Origin: Burkholderiales bacterium
GTDB lineage: Bacteria; Pseudomonadota; Gammaproteobacteria; Burkholderiales; Nitrosomonadaceae
Assembly (NCBI GenBank): GCA_015075225.1
Contig: JABTUQ010000001.1
Span: 124,001 to 188,000, forward strand
DNA: 64,000 bases
Direction: 5' to 3'
Both the position numbers and the translations under genes were made by a program. The notes under the pieces are model-generated. The model was not told the DNA's origin, ran no database searches, and saw only the letters and a list, made by a program, of their open reading frames with translations. The number at the start of each line of letters is the position of its first letter. Position 1 is the first letter of the stretch. Positions 53,767-63,581 of this stretch are shown piece after piece.

Positions 53767-54892
53767 TGAAGAAGATTGTCCATATTATCTCCGGTCTCAA
53801 TGACGGCGGTGCTGAAGCTGTTTTGTATCGTCTGTGCAGCAGTGATTCAACGGTACAGCATTATGTTGTTTCATTGATGGATGCTGGAAAGTATGGTCAG
53901 TTACTACAGGCGGCAGGGGTAAAAGTGTTCTGTCTAAACATGCCACGAAGTCGGGTAACGGTAAATGGATTATGGAAATTATGGCGACTTTTGTGTCAGA
54001 TTCGCCCGCAAGCAGTACAAACCTGGATGTATCACGCTGATCTGATTGGTGGTGTCATTGCTCGTCTGGCTGGTGTTAAGCGTGTGTTATGGGGGATTCA
54101 CCATACTACGTTGGATGCAGAAAAATCCCGGCGCTCCACTATTTTAATAGCTAAATTGTGTGCTCGCATCAGTTCCCGGGTTCCCTTGTCCATTATTTGT
54201 TGTGCGCAGAAAGCCTTGGAAGTACATCGTGAGCTGGGGTATGCACCAGAAAACTACAGGTTATCCCTAATGGCTATGATCTGGTTCGTTTTCGTACCAA
54301 TGAAGATGCGCGTGTACGCTTGCGTACAGAATGGATTATAGACAGCCGCTGGCTGATAGGGATGGTAGGGCGGTTTGATCCGCTAAAAGATCATAAAAGC
54401 CTGCTGGATGCGCTTGCAATCATCAAATCGCGTGGTGTGGATTTTTATTGTGTGTTGGTGGGTCGCGGCCTTGACCGCAGCAATACGCAGTTGATTACCT
54501 GGCTGACAGAACTAAATCTGACTAATGAGGTAAAACTACTGGGGCAGCGTACCGATATATCCGATGTGATGAACGCGCTGGATGTGCATGTTCTTTCCAG
54601 CTCCAGTGAAGCGTTTCCCAATGTGGTGGCGGAAGCCATGGCCTGCGGTACACCGGCAGTAGTGACAGATGTGGGGGATGCAGCTGTAATCGTTGGTGAA
54701 ACCGGCTGGGTCGTGCCGCCAAAAGATCCGGAAGCCTTGGCTAGTGCCTTGTTGCAGACGTATGCAGCCATGCAGGATGAGATGGCATGGCAGACGCGCC
54801 GTATTGCAGTTCAGCAACGGATAAAAGACAAGTTCAGTCTGGAGCATATGATCAAGAATTATCATCAGGCATGGAATCTGAATGCAAGGTAG
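53766..54892 (+). pseudogene. Glycosyltransferase family 4, single frameshift
   Basis: A GT-B enzyme of about 375 residues. [20 protein letters not shown] starts the acceptor domain; the frame stops at 54341. The continuation from about 54255, [17 protein letters not shown], then GMVGRFDPLKDHKSLLDAL and SSSSEAFPNVVAEAMACGTP, lies in the next frame. GAAAACTACAGG at 54249 would restore the frame with one more A, a clear homopolymer loss. The start overlaps the polymerase stop. Confidence 0.88.
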
Positions 54893-54918
54893 AAATTTCA
54901 GATAAATTGCGATGAGGT

Positions 54919-56065
54919 ATGAGTAAAGTAAGCCATAAAATCGTTATTACGCTCAATGCGGCATGGAATCTGGTGAATTTTCGTGCCGGTCTGATTCGAG
55001 GTCTGGTTGCAGCTGGATATGAAGTGGTGGCGGTTGCGCCTCCGGATGAGTACGCTCCGCAGCTGACAGAATTGGGTTGCCGCTATATACCGCTATCAAT
55101 GGATAACAAGGGTACGCATCCGGGGCGTGATCTGCTGTTGTTCTGGCGGTTTTTACAACTGTTGTACAGGGAAAAGCCTGCGGTTTACATGGGGTATACC
55201 GTCAAACCGAATATCTATGGCTCACTGGCAGCACATATGCTCAAAATCCCAGTTATCAACAATATCGCCGGATTGGGAACAGTATTTATCCGTACCGGAT
55301 GGTTGACCAGACTGGTACGCGGGTTATATTGCGTGGCGTTATTACGTTCGGCAAAAGTGTTTTTCCAGAATGATGAAGACAGGAAATTGTTTGTTTCAGG
55401 AGAACTGGTGCCGGATATGATTACTGATCGCTTGCCAGGCTCAGGTATTGATCTCGATCATTTTGTCCCCGTATCTCTGCCAGATAACACCCCTTTACGC
55501 TTCCTGCTGATTGCCCGCATGTTGTGGGACAAAGGCGTAGGAGAGTTTGTCGAAGCGGCGCAAATTCTGAAAAAACAGGGACTGGATGCGGAATTTTGCT
55601 TGCTGGGTTTTCTGGATGTGCAAAATCCGGCAGCCATTTCACGTCAACAGATGGATGAATGGACGGCAGAAGGCGCAATTCGCTATCTGGGCGTAAGTGA
55701 TAACGTGGCGGAAGAAATTGCGCTGGCTGATTGCATTGTCCTGCCTTCCTATCGGGAGGGCGTTCCCCGCACTTTGCTGGAAGCTGCAGCAATGGCGCGC
55801 CCAATTGTGGCGACAGATGCAATCGGCTGTCGTGATGTGGTTGATGATGGCATTAATGGCTATTTGTGCAAGCTGCGAGATGCGGCGGATCTGGCTGATA
55901 AAATTGCCCGGATGGCTGCGTTATCTCATCGCTGAACGTGAGGCGATGGGACGGCGTGGCCGGAAAAAAATGGAGCGGGAATTTGATGAGCAGATCGTGA
56001 TTAACAAATATCTGCAAGCGATCGAGGAAATACTGAATCGCCCAGAATCATCACCATCGGGGTAA
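54919..56065 (+). CDS. Glycosyltransferase family 4 (frameshift near the C-terminus)
   Basis: A GT-B enzyme: VITLNAAWNLVNFRAGLIRGL, PVINNIAGLGTVF, then RFLLIARMLWDKGVGEFVEAA and LPSYREGVPRTLLEAAAMARPIV. It resembles the group that includes bacillosamine-type galactosaminyltransferases. The frame as read ends at 55935 (338 residues). The usual C-terminal helix, EREAMGRRGRKKMEREFDEQ, follows in another frame to 56065, so about 43 residues are lost. It is the last gene of the plus-strand polysaccharide run. Confidence 0.88.
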
Positions 56066-56098
56066 TTCTGAGTTTGTGTTGAGGTACATGAGAACCGG

Positions 56099-56140
56099 AA
56101 TGGCTTTTCAGGCTGGGTTTTCCCGTTGAAAAGCCATTTT
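56099..56140 (+). terminator. Terminator between polysaccharide and PEP-CTERM genes
   Basis: AATGGCTTTTCA (56099-56110) pairs with TGAAAAGCCATT (56127-56138) across a 16-base loop, followed by TTTATTTTG. It closes the plus-strand run, and since the stem is A-rich on the left it may work for the opposite strand too. Confidence 0.8.
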
Positions 56141-56892
56141 TATTTTGTTTTTTGCCGATTTATCAGCAATTGGTGCCAGCAAACAGGTAAAGTTGCGGAG
56201 ATTTTGTGTCTTTGCATTGTACCCATTCCTAAAATTCTCTAGACCGATCAGTGCGATCGTTGCTGGCTCTGGTATCGCGCTGAGTGTTACGTTGAGTGAA
56301 AAATTGACAGGACTGGCTGGAAGTGCCTGATTAAACAGAAGCTGGGCAAGTCCGTTCAGATCGTTGCTGGACCAGGCTGTCAATGAGCCGGTAGCGTGTG
56401 CCGGTGTGGATCCGGATCAGCCGTGTAATTCCAGGAAGCTGTCAATGGCCTGAGAGGTGGGAGTGTCGCGGTAAATGAACCGGCCGGATTGGCCAGTACA
56501 GCATTGACAAATGTATAAGCAGTATTCCATAACGGGTCGGATTGCAGATCACCCAGTGTGGCAAATGATTTTGATCGTGTATCGTTAAATGGAGCAGTTA
56601 CGTTATTGGGGTCTGTTGCATGCAGGGAAACAGAGGCTAGATAGGCATAGGTTGCCGGGTTACTGATTCCGGAGAGGGTATTGTTGAATGTGAACGAGCC
56701 AGTGGCATATTCGAGTTTGCTCGAATCAGTATTGCCGCAACCTGTCGCACCAGCAGCACCATAGGAAAAACAACCGCCGGTTATATCCAACACCATTGAG
56801 CCAGCTATACCTGCATGAGCAGAGCTTATTGATAAGCCTAGAACGATTCCAGCCACAGCAGTGCCGTATTTAATTCCAGATTTAAGGTTCAT
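56140..56892 (-). pseudogene. PEP-CTERM sorting-domain protein, two frameshifts
   Basis: A secreted protein of about 250 residues. Signal peptide MNLKSGIKYGTAVAGIVLGL to AHA, a mature part with GSMVLDITGGCFSYGAAGAT, and near the end IPEPATIALIGLG, the PEP-CTERM anchor, followed by basic residues. The first frame ends at 56380 after DPDPHRHTLPAH; the continuation HATGSLTAWSSNDLNGL is in another frame (one C missing in CCC near 56399). In the anchor an extra base after GGTCTAG (near 56242) breaks the frame again. PEP-CTERM proteins are sorted by exosortase and are typical of EPS-producing Nitrosomonas relatives. Confidence 0.82.
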
Positions 56893-57038
56893 TGTGAATT
56901 ACCTCCATATTGATAAAAAATGGGTGTTACAAAACTGACAGATAGTATGCATCTGTAATATTGCAAGTGAAAGCATTTTTCTCAATTCTTTGGATATATA
57001 TCGGAGTTATGTAAGGAAATACGCTCTTTTGCGTACAT

Positions 57039-58571
57039 TCAATCGATTTTATGGTTGTAGTACGTGTTGAATTTCTTGTGATTTCTATCTGGGTTCCTTC
57101 TGTCAATCCTTTTCCTGTTACCGCGGGGATTGCCATGATCACGTGTTCTTCTGTCATTCTGAGGATTGCGCACCCTGAAAGGTCGAGGTTCTACAAAATA
57201 ATGTATTTCCTGTTCATTGTTTAGTCGATCTACGCAATCCCCAATTTTTTCGTAATACTCGATTTCTTTTCTTGTTGTATCGATGTTTGTTTCCAATGGT
57301 TTCAGATAAGCCACTACTGCATAGCATTTTCTCCTGCCATTAAAAGATGGAAGTTTGAGTGTGCAAATCAATAGATCTTGTTCGGGGTGGAGTTCTCTGG
57401 AGATTCTATAAATTAATTTTTCTGCTTTATTACGGGAATAGCTGCCGAGAAAAATCCTGATACTTTCCGGAGGAACCAGTCCCCGGAAATAATGCAATCC
57501 TCTTAAAGCACAAATGAGGTACCAAGGGTTGAGACTCAGGTAAACATAAATAACAAAGAGGAATAAAAAGATGATTAGCATTACAAATTCGCTGATGCCC
57601 AGATACAGTGCCACAAATCCTGTCAAGCCGAACAGCAAATGTAATGAGCAAATGGCAAATACAACATTGTTGACCCGGTAGCCGACATGAAGAAGCTTGT
57701 GGTGCAGGTGATCATGGCCCGGCTCAAATAGCGATTTGCCTTGCATGGATCGACGCAGCATGACGCCGAAGGTATCCATCAAGGGGATGGAGAACAGCCA
57801 GAGGGCTGTTACTGGCGTCATGGCGGGTTTGCTTCCCTGGGAAAGATCAATCAAAAGCCAGGCGATCAGGAAACCCGTCAGCATACTGCCGTTATCACCA
57901 AGAAACACCTTTGCCTGGGGTTGTAGCGGATGGCGAAGGTTAAACAGCAGAAAGCCCAGAATGCCGCCTGCTAAGGCAGTACTTAAAATGACATCCGCTT
58001 CATTGCTTGCAATATAAGCCACCGTACCGAGTAGTAGCAGTGTAATAAGTGAAAGCGTACCGGATAATCCATCTATGCCATCCACCATGTTAAGCGCGTT
58101 AATCCCACCAACAACAGCAAACAGGGTGACTAACACTGCTGGAATCAGGGTTAAATTGAACGTGATTCCGGGCAATAAATAGCCAAGATCAATTAGTATA
58201 ACTTCGCTGACCAGAATAATGACCAGGGCGGCACAGGCCTGTATTACAAAACGTATTCTGAAGGAGAGCTTTACTACGTCATCAATGAAACCGGTGATGA
58301 AAATGGCAGTGGCACCTATTCCCAAGCCCAGCCATTTCGTGGATTGTTCGGGGCAAATACTGGCCAGAAAGATGAGGGCAACAAGAAATGCAGCATAAAC
58401 TCCTGTTCCACCCACGAAGGGTACACTATGCTTATGTCGTTTATGTTGCCCGGGGCGATCCAGCATTTCGTGGGTATAAGCCAGAGAAATTGCTTTCCAG
58501 ATAACCGCCACAGCCAGTGTTGCGCTGATAAAAAATAAAGCACTATTTTCTAAAAAATGGAGTTTTGTCAT
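57039..58571 (-). CDS. WecA/MraY-type undecaprenyl-phosphate sugar-1-phosphate transferase
   Basis: A 510-residue membrane protein that starts polysaccharide repeat synthesis by loading a sugar phosphate on undecaprenyl phosphate. Family motifs: GGINALNMVDGIDGLSGTL, KVFLGDNGSMLTGF and GHDHLHHKLLHVGY, with about 10-11 helices in the first 340 residues. The soluble tail of about 150 residues is unusually long; the last 45 residues (Arg/Asn-rich) look like out-of-frame sequence and could reflect a late frameshift near 57170. The start overlaps the Wzc gene (58568-58571). Confidence 0.9.
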   Translation of the reverse strand: MTKLHFLENSALFFISATLAVAVIWKAISLAYTHEMLDRPGQHKRHKHSVPFVGGTGVYAAFLVALIFLASICPEQSTKWLGLGIGATAIFITGFIDDVVKLSFRIRFVIQACAALVIILVSEVILIDLGYLLPGITFNLTLIPAVLVTLFAVVGGINALNMVDGIDGLSGTLSLITLLLLGTVAYIASNEADVILSTALAGGILGFLLFNLRHPLQPQAKVFLGDNGSMLTGFLIAWLLIDLSQGSKPAMTPVTALWLFSIPLMDTFGVMLRRSMQGKSLFEPGHDHLHHKLLHVGYRVNNVVFAICSLHLLFGLTGFVALYLGISEFVMLIIFLFLFVIYVYLSLNPWYLICALRGLHYFRGLVPPESIRIFLGSYSRNKAEKLIYRISRELHPEQDLLICTLKLPSFNGRRKCYAVVAYLKPLETNIDTTRKEIEYYEKIGDCVDRLNNEQEIHYFVEPRPFRVRNPQNDRRTRDHGNPRGNRKRIDRRNPDRNHKKFNTYYNHKID

Positions 58572-60817
58572 TCTTTGCGCCGGTAGTCGTACTGATACAC
58601 ATATTGCCCGTACCGTTGGTTAAGCAGAGTACCGGGCATATCGTTAAATATGACGCCCTTCAGGTTCACACCGGCCTGCACCAGTTTCTTTGCACTTTGT
58701 TCAAGTTCCCGTTCCGGGTGTGTTTCAGCCTTGACTACCATCAGGCTGACACTGGCCAGGCGACCAATAATGGCAGCATCTGTGGCAGCCAGAATTGGTG
58801 GCGAATCAATGATGATCAAATCATAGCGCTTGCTGGCTGTTTCCAGAAAATGCTCAAAGCGCTCATGCAGCAGTAATTCGGAAGGATTCGGTGGAATTTT
58901 TCCGGTGGAAACAAAATCAATGTTCGCTTGTAGAATCGGTTTGATCACTTCATCCAGATCAATTGCCTGGCTGATCAGTTCCGAAAGACCGTTATCCCTG
59001 TCCTGGCACAGATACTTGTGAAGGGTTCCCCTGCGCAAATCACCGTCGATCAGCAGTATTTTTTTGCCTGCAATCGCCATTACGGTTGCAAGATTTGCCG
59101 CTACAAAGGTTTTACCGATTCCGGGGCTGGGCCCGGTAATCATGATGATATTATTGCTTGCTTCCAGAAAGGCAAAATGTAGAGTAGTGCGTAAACTGCG
59201 CAAGCTTTCCACGGCCAGATCTTCCGGATCTTCCAGAGCAAGCAATGGAAAATGATTATCCGGTTTGGATTTGCCTTTCAATTTTTTTTCAAGCAACTTC
59301 TGGGTTTGGCTATGCTGTATGGTGGTGTATACCGGTATATTCAGCACTCTTTCGATGATATTCGGGTCTTTTCTGCCACGGTTAAGTGATCTGCGTGCGA
59401 AAGCGGCTATCACACCCAGCAACAATCCCGCCATCAGTGCAATGGCCATAACCAGCATTTTCTTGGGTTTGACTGGTAGCTCGGGTGGTATGGCGTAATC
59501 AACAATCCGGACATTGCCTACCGTGCCAGCCTTGGCGACGCGTATGGTCTGAGCATGATTGAGCAGCGTGGTGTACAGCTCACTATTCACTTCCACATCC
59601 CGGGATAATCGCAGGATGATTTGCTGAGTTTCCGGCAGTACGCCAATTTTTTTATCCAGCGCGTTGATTTGCGCTTGCAAGCGGCCGATTTGCTTGTCGA
59701 TTGCCACGATGCTGGGGTGAGATTCGGTGAATTTCTGGCGCAGTTCATCCCGTTTTTGTTGCAACAGCGTTACCTGGGTGCTGAGTTCAACTGTACTCGT
59801 CAGGATATTTTGTGTTTCAAGATCAAGATTGATTGATCCCTTACGAATTCTGTAATTATTAAGAACGTTGATGGCTGTTTCCAGTTGTTCCTTGAGTGCG
59901 GGCAACTGTTTTTCAAGAAATTCAAGGGTTTTCTGGGATTCTGCCGATTTTTGCTCTACGTTTTGCTGAAGATAGGTGTTGGCGATCTCGTTGATAATAC
60001 GTACTGCTTCTTCCGGTTTCTCTGATTCCATGGATAGTTCGAGAATGCCGGTATTCTTACCCACTTCTGTAACAGACAGCACTTCTTTCAATAACCGGAG
60101 TGCCTCGCCTTCTGATCGGCGAATCAGGGTAAAGAGTGTCTCCGGACGTGCTTTCAGGTTGGCAATAAAGATTTTGATGGGCTCTGAATAACCTTCCGGT
60201 TTTTTAATGGCCAGTTTGCCAACCTCACCTTCAAGAATAATTTCGTCCTGATAGATAAGTCTGTATTGGTTCTTGCCGGTGGCCTGGAGCACGATTACCT
60301 CGTTTTTCCAACTGGCGGGCACTTCAAGTGTATCCACTTGAATGGCTTCCCCTCCCCAGGCGTACTGTGAAAATCCCAACAATGGCATGGAGAGTGAATC
60401 ACCTTCATTGAATCGTTGTAATAGCCTGGCTACCGAATTGCCGACGAGAGGGAAAAATTTGGGGATGGCAATTACGTCGAGATGCAGATTCTCAATGGTT
60501 TTTCCCAGAATCATTCTGGATTTGATCAGTTCGATCTCAGCCTGAACCGGAGTTTTACTCTCAATGAAACTGGTCAGCGAATCCAGTTGTTCGATCATGG
60601 ATGGGCTGTTTTCCTTGATCTGTAACAGGCCATCCGCCCTGAAAATTGGTTTGCTTAGATAGGCGAAAGCAATACCAGTAACGCAGGCAATAAACGTGAT
60701 AACAGCAATCAGTTTTTTATTATCCGCCAGTATATCCAGCAATTCACCCAGATCAATTTCATCTCCGGATGAAACGATGGTGGGGTCCATAGTATTTTTT
60801 GGCAGGTCTGGCTGCAT
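58568..60817 (-). CDS. wzc: Polysaccharide co-polymerase and tyrosine autokinase (Wzc-like)
   Basis: A 749-residue inner-membrane protein controlling chain length and export. Two membrane helices (about 37-57 and 445-465) flank a periplasmic Wzz domain with coiled-coil arms (about 270-410). The cytosolic BY-kinase has Walker A GPSPGIGKTFVAANLA, A' motif LLIDGDLRRGTLH and Walker B LIIIDSPPIL, and ends in a Tyr cluster (RYGQYVYQYDYRRKE) that is autophosphorylated in this family. It lies between the Wza gene and the WecA-like gene, and the LMW phosphatase gene (Wzb-like) is upstream, giving a complete set. Confidence 0.93.
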   Translation of the reverse strand: MQPDLPKNTMDPTIVSSGDEIDLGELLDILADNKKLIAVITFIACVTGIAFAYLSKPIFRADGLLQIKENSPSMIEQLDSLTSFIESKTPVQAEIELIKSRMILGKTIENLHLDVIAIPKFFPLVGNSVARLLQRFNEGDSLSMPLLGFSQYAWGGEAIQVDTLEVPASWKNEVIVLQATGKNQYRLIYQDEIILEGEVGKLAIKKPEGYSEPIKIFIANLKARPETLFTLIRRSEGEALRLLKEVLSVTEVGKNTGILELSMESEKPEEAVRIINEIANTYLQQNVEQKSAESQKTLEFLEKQLPALKEQLETAINVLNNYRIRKGSINLDLETQNILTSTVELSTQVTLLQQKRDELRQKFTESHPSIVAIDKQIGRLQAQINALDKKIGVLPETQQIILRLSRDVEVNSELYTTLLNHAQTIRVAKAGTVGNVRIVDYAIPPELPVKPKKMLVMAIALMAGLLLGVIAAFARRSLNRGRKDPNIIERVLNIPVYTTIQHSQTQKLLEKKLKGKSKPDNHFPLLALEDPEDLAVESLRSLRTTLHFAFLEASNNIIMITGPSPGIGKTFVAANLATVMAIAGKKILLIDGDLRRGTLHKYLCQDRDNGLSELISQAIDLDEVIKPILQANIDFVSTGKIPPNPSELLLHERFEHFLETASKRYDLIIIDSPPILAATDAAIIGRLASVSLMVVKAETHPERELEQSAKKLVQAGVNLKGVIFNDMPGTLLNQRYGQYVYQYDYRRKE

Positions 60818-60873
60818 GCGAGTATATAAATTAAAACCCGGATGGATGGGTTTGTTGGTAAGGGTAGCCTTAG

Positions 60874-61011
60874 GGAATCTCTGAAAAACTACCTGTGTTG
60901 TCTTTCTATGTTAAAAAACAGCTCAAGATGCGTATTTATTACGTATAAATTCGCTTTTTTGCCGGTTTTTGCCTTGAACTGATTGCCTCGCTGACGTTTT
61001 TCAGAGGTTCC
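60874..61011 (-). mobile_element. MITE-like element, copy 5, with TTAG duplication
   Basis: A 138-bp copy between GGAATCTCTGAAAAACTACC and CGTTTTTCAGAGGTTCC, flanked by TTAG on both sides (60870-60873 and 61012-61015). The right-hand TTAG includes the stop codon of wza on the minus strand. It separates wza from wzc without touching either frame. Confidence 0.9.
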
Positions 61012-62229
61012 TTAGCGACCCAGGAACGGTTGAATCTTAAGAGCGCCATCAAATGCATTCAACAAGTTGATGGTTGGTTGAATCTGCCCGATGATCTGGT
61101 TCCAGCGTATGCCTTCGGCTCTGTCGACATAGATAACATCGCGCGGTTGCAATGGAAAACGGTCAGCCAGCAAGAGAGCGTCAGGAGATTTTGCATCAAG
61201 ATGGTAAATCTCTGGTTTGCCAAGCCCCCCCCGGAATACAAAAATTCTGGCTGGATCGGAGGTTTCCTGGTTGAAACCTCCAGCTTCACTCAGTGCTTCG
61301 GTCAATGTCATGCGCGCCTTGTTCATCACCAGACTGCGCGAACGGCCGGTAGCGCCGCCGGCAACGAAATGATTGGTTTCGCCCAGCACAAAAACCTTGT
61401 TCAGTGCGCTGTCGGGCACATTTAGCACATCGCCATGCCGGAGCAAAACATTTTGAGAGACATCCCCACCTTCATACAGATTGAGCAGGTTGATACTATA
61501 GGTTTTTTCATCCCGGGTCAGGATAATGTTGCGCAAATCCGCTTCTGAATTTACACCACCCGCATTATTGATAGCTTCCAGCACTGTCAGGGGAACATCC
61601 TTGACGACTTGAACACCGGGTTGAGCAACTTCGCCGACTACATACACCCGCTGGCTGCGATAGGATGCCACCCGTACATCAAGTTGTACAAATTCAATAT
61701 ATTTTGAAAGGCTTTTGGTTAATTCCTCGCGAATATTTTCCACCGTCCGCCCGGCTGCCTGCACGATTCCCACATAGGGATAAAAAAAGGTTCCATCTTC
61801 TCCCACGACGTTACCAGCCGATTCTGCTGAACGGAATTCACCTGCCGGGATAGTTAGTTCGGGATGATCCCAGACAGTGATGTTGAGAACATCCCTCGGA
61901 CCCACCCGGTATTGAGTGTAGAGCTCGTCCTTCATGGGTACGCCCTTGATCATTTTCGATCCGATGCGGTAATCAAAATAGTGATTGGCAACGTTATCAG
62001 GGGCGAGGCTGAAGTTTTTGAAATTTTTTTCCAGTTCAATGACCAGCTCGGCATTGATAGTTTGGATATTCAGTTTTTTAAGAATGGCGGCATCATTTTC
62101 CCGGGAGGGCATTTCTACGCTGGATTGGCGGGAAAGCGGGCTCATGTGCTGACCAGGCACAATAGTGCAGGCGGCAAGCTGATATAACACCAGAAGTGCA
62201 AGATACGATTTCATCAGTGATGTATTCAT
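61012..62229 (-). CDS. wza: Polysaccharide export lipoprotein (Wza-like)
   Basis: A 405-residue outer-membrane lipoprotein forming the export channel. The lipobox LAAC is at about 18-21 (signal LALLVLYQLAAC). It has the PES domain (YRVGPRDVLNITVWDHPEL) and SLBB domains (RSQRVYVVGEVAQPGVQVVK, KVFVLGETNHFV). The stop codon lies in the duplication made by the MITE. It works with the Wzc homologue. Confidence 0.92.
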   Translation of the reverse strand: MNTSLMKSYLALLVLYQLAACTIVPGQHMSPLSRQSSVEMPSRENDAAILKKLNIQTINAELVIELEKNFKNFSLAPDNVANHYFDYRIGSKMIKGVPMKDELYTQYRVGPRDVLNITVWDHPELTIPAGEFRSAESAGNVVGEDGTFFYPYVGIVQAAGRTVENIREELTKSLSKYIEFVQLDVRVASYRSQRVYVVGEVAQPGVQVVKDVPLTVLEAINNAGGVNSEADLRNIILTRDEKTYSINLLNLYEGGDVSQNVLLRHGDVLNVPDSALNKVFVLGETNHFVAGGATGRSRSLVMNKARMTLTEALSEAGGFNQETSDPARIFVFRGGLGKPEIYHLDAKSPDALLLADRFPLQPRDVIYVDRAEGIRWNQIIGQIQPTINLLNAFDGALKIQPFLGR

Positions 62230-62332
62230 GATTGAGCGTATTTGTTGGCTTTTGTTAGGGATCGCATCAACTCTTGAAATCAGGGTGGTTATGGATCAGA
62301 TCGAGTGAAAATTCCTGGTTAATACCGGATGT

Positions 62333-62773
62333 TCATAATTTTATTACCCACTGGGTAACACTTTGTTCGATAAGTGATAAAGAATGAGCAAATGCTGATA
62401 ACCCCTTCTGATACGGATCAGTGATGTCGATTTTACTCCATTTACCCAGACGGAATATTTTGCCTTTTGCACTGGGTGTATTTGCTTCAATTTCTGCCTT
62501 TTGCCACGCTTCCATCACCAATACAATATCAGCTTCCCGGATCATGTTTTCTGTCAACTGCCGGGCTCGATGTCCCGTAAGATCCAATCCCTTTTCAGCC
62601 AATAGCTGGCAGGCGCAAGGATCGGCAGCATGGCCCGTCAAGGCGCCTAGACCGGCGGAATGAATTGAGTATCCTGTTTTACCGGATTTGGAAAGTGCAT
62701 CGCGTAAGACTTCTTCTGCCATCGGACTCCGGCATATATTACCCACGCAAATGATCAGTATATTGTTGAGCAC
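62333..62773 (-). CDS. wzb: Low-molecular-weight protein-tyrosine phosphatase (Wzb-like)
   Basis: A 146-residue phosphatase with the P-loop CVGNICRS (about 10-17) and the general-acid Asp in DPYQKG (about 117). In the Wza-Wzb-Wzc system it dephosphorylates the C-terminal Tyr cluster of the Wzc kinase. It is first in the set on the minus strand. Confidence 0.93.
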   Translation of the reverse strand: MLNNILIICVGNICRSPMAEEVLRDALSKSGKTGYSIHSAGLGALTGHAADPCACQLLAEKGLDLTGHRARQLTENMIREADIVLVMEAWQKAEIEANTPSAKGKIFRLGKWSKIDITDPYQKGLSAFAHSLSLIEQSVTQWVIKL

Positions 62774-62863
62774 GGAGGTTATTCAGGAATTATTACAAAT
62801 TGATTAAAACAGGAGTGGATACTTTATAAGTATTGACACTATACGATTCTTTTGCGAAATGAA

Positions 62864-63364
62864 TTACAACACGACCGGCTTATCGGGTAGTGTATTTCCC
62901 TTTTTATTTGTGCCGGCTGGAAAGTGTTCTTGCAGGATTTGTGTAAGCCGTTCAATTCCGGCAAGCACTCCCTGTTCAAATTGTTTGTGGCTGAAAGCGT
63001 TTTTCATGGTGTGGCAAATAGTTTCCCAGGTGGCTTGATCCACTTTAGTGTGAATGCCCCGGTCTGCAACAATTTCGATGTTGTGATCGGCCAGCAGCAC
63101 ATAAATTAGCATGCCATTGTTGTATTCAGTATCCCAGACCCGCAACAGGGAAAACACATCAATCGCCCGATCACGCACGGATTGATTTTTGATCAAACGG
63201 GATAAATCAAGACTGGCTTCCACTGCGAAGACGATTTCTCCTGCATGAGTAGTTTCGGATTGTGCGATGGCTTGTTCAATCACGGTCAGGGTGGCCGGTG
63301 GAAATGCCCGTTTTACAGTGGATTGGCCTGTCATTAGGTGACGGAAAATGCGCATCATATCCAT
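62864..63364 (-). CDS. TPM-domain protein
   Basis: A 166-residue protein. The TPM domain runs from EQAIAQSETTHAGEIVFAVE through RAIDVFSLLRVWDTEYNNGM and IEIVADRGIHTKV, with the typical acidic clusters. There is no membrane anchor in the version chosen. The start is uncertain: the frame is open to 63577, but MDMMRIFRHLMTGQ (complement of 63362-63364) is where family similarity begins. It may act in membrane protein turnover or as a phosphatase, as in other TPM proteins; not proven here. Divergent from the DUF6164 gene. Confidence 0.8.
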   Translation of the reverse strand: MDMMRIFRHLMTGQSTVKRAFPPATLTVIEQAIAQSETTHAGEIVFAVEASLDLSRLIKNQSVRDRAIDVFSLLRVWDTEYNNGMLIYVLLADHNIEIVADRGIHTKVDQATWETICHTMKNAFSHKQFEQGVLAGIERLTQILQEHFPAGTNKKGNTLPDKPVVL

Positions 63365-63581
63365 GAATGGTTGTTGAATTGATGGTGACATATAGTAAAA
63401 GCAAAACAGAATGTTCAGCCAAATCGGTGTTCCATGCCTGTTTTTGCGGAGATAGCCTGGGGGTAACTGTAAAGGAAAAACCGGATCGCTGCAGTTTTCC
63501 TGGTATGCGGATACCTGCTTGACAGCCTGGGGTATGGCACATAGCATCCGCCGGAATTGATTTACAAAGCAGGGCAACCAG

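Noticed and set aside
56927-57157. 76-codon open frame on the minus strand after the WecA-like gene
   Set aside because: Overlaps the end of the WecA-like gene. It may be the true end of that protein after a frameshift, but not a separate gene.
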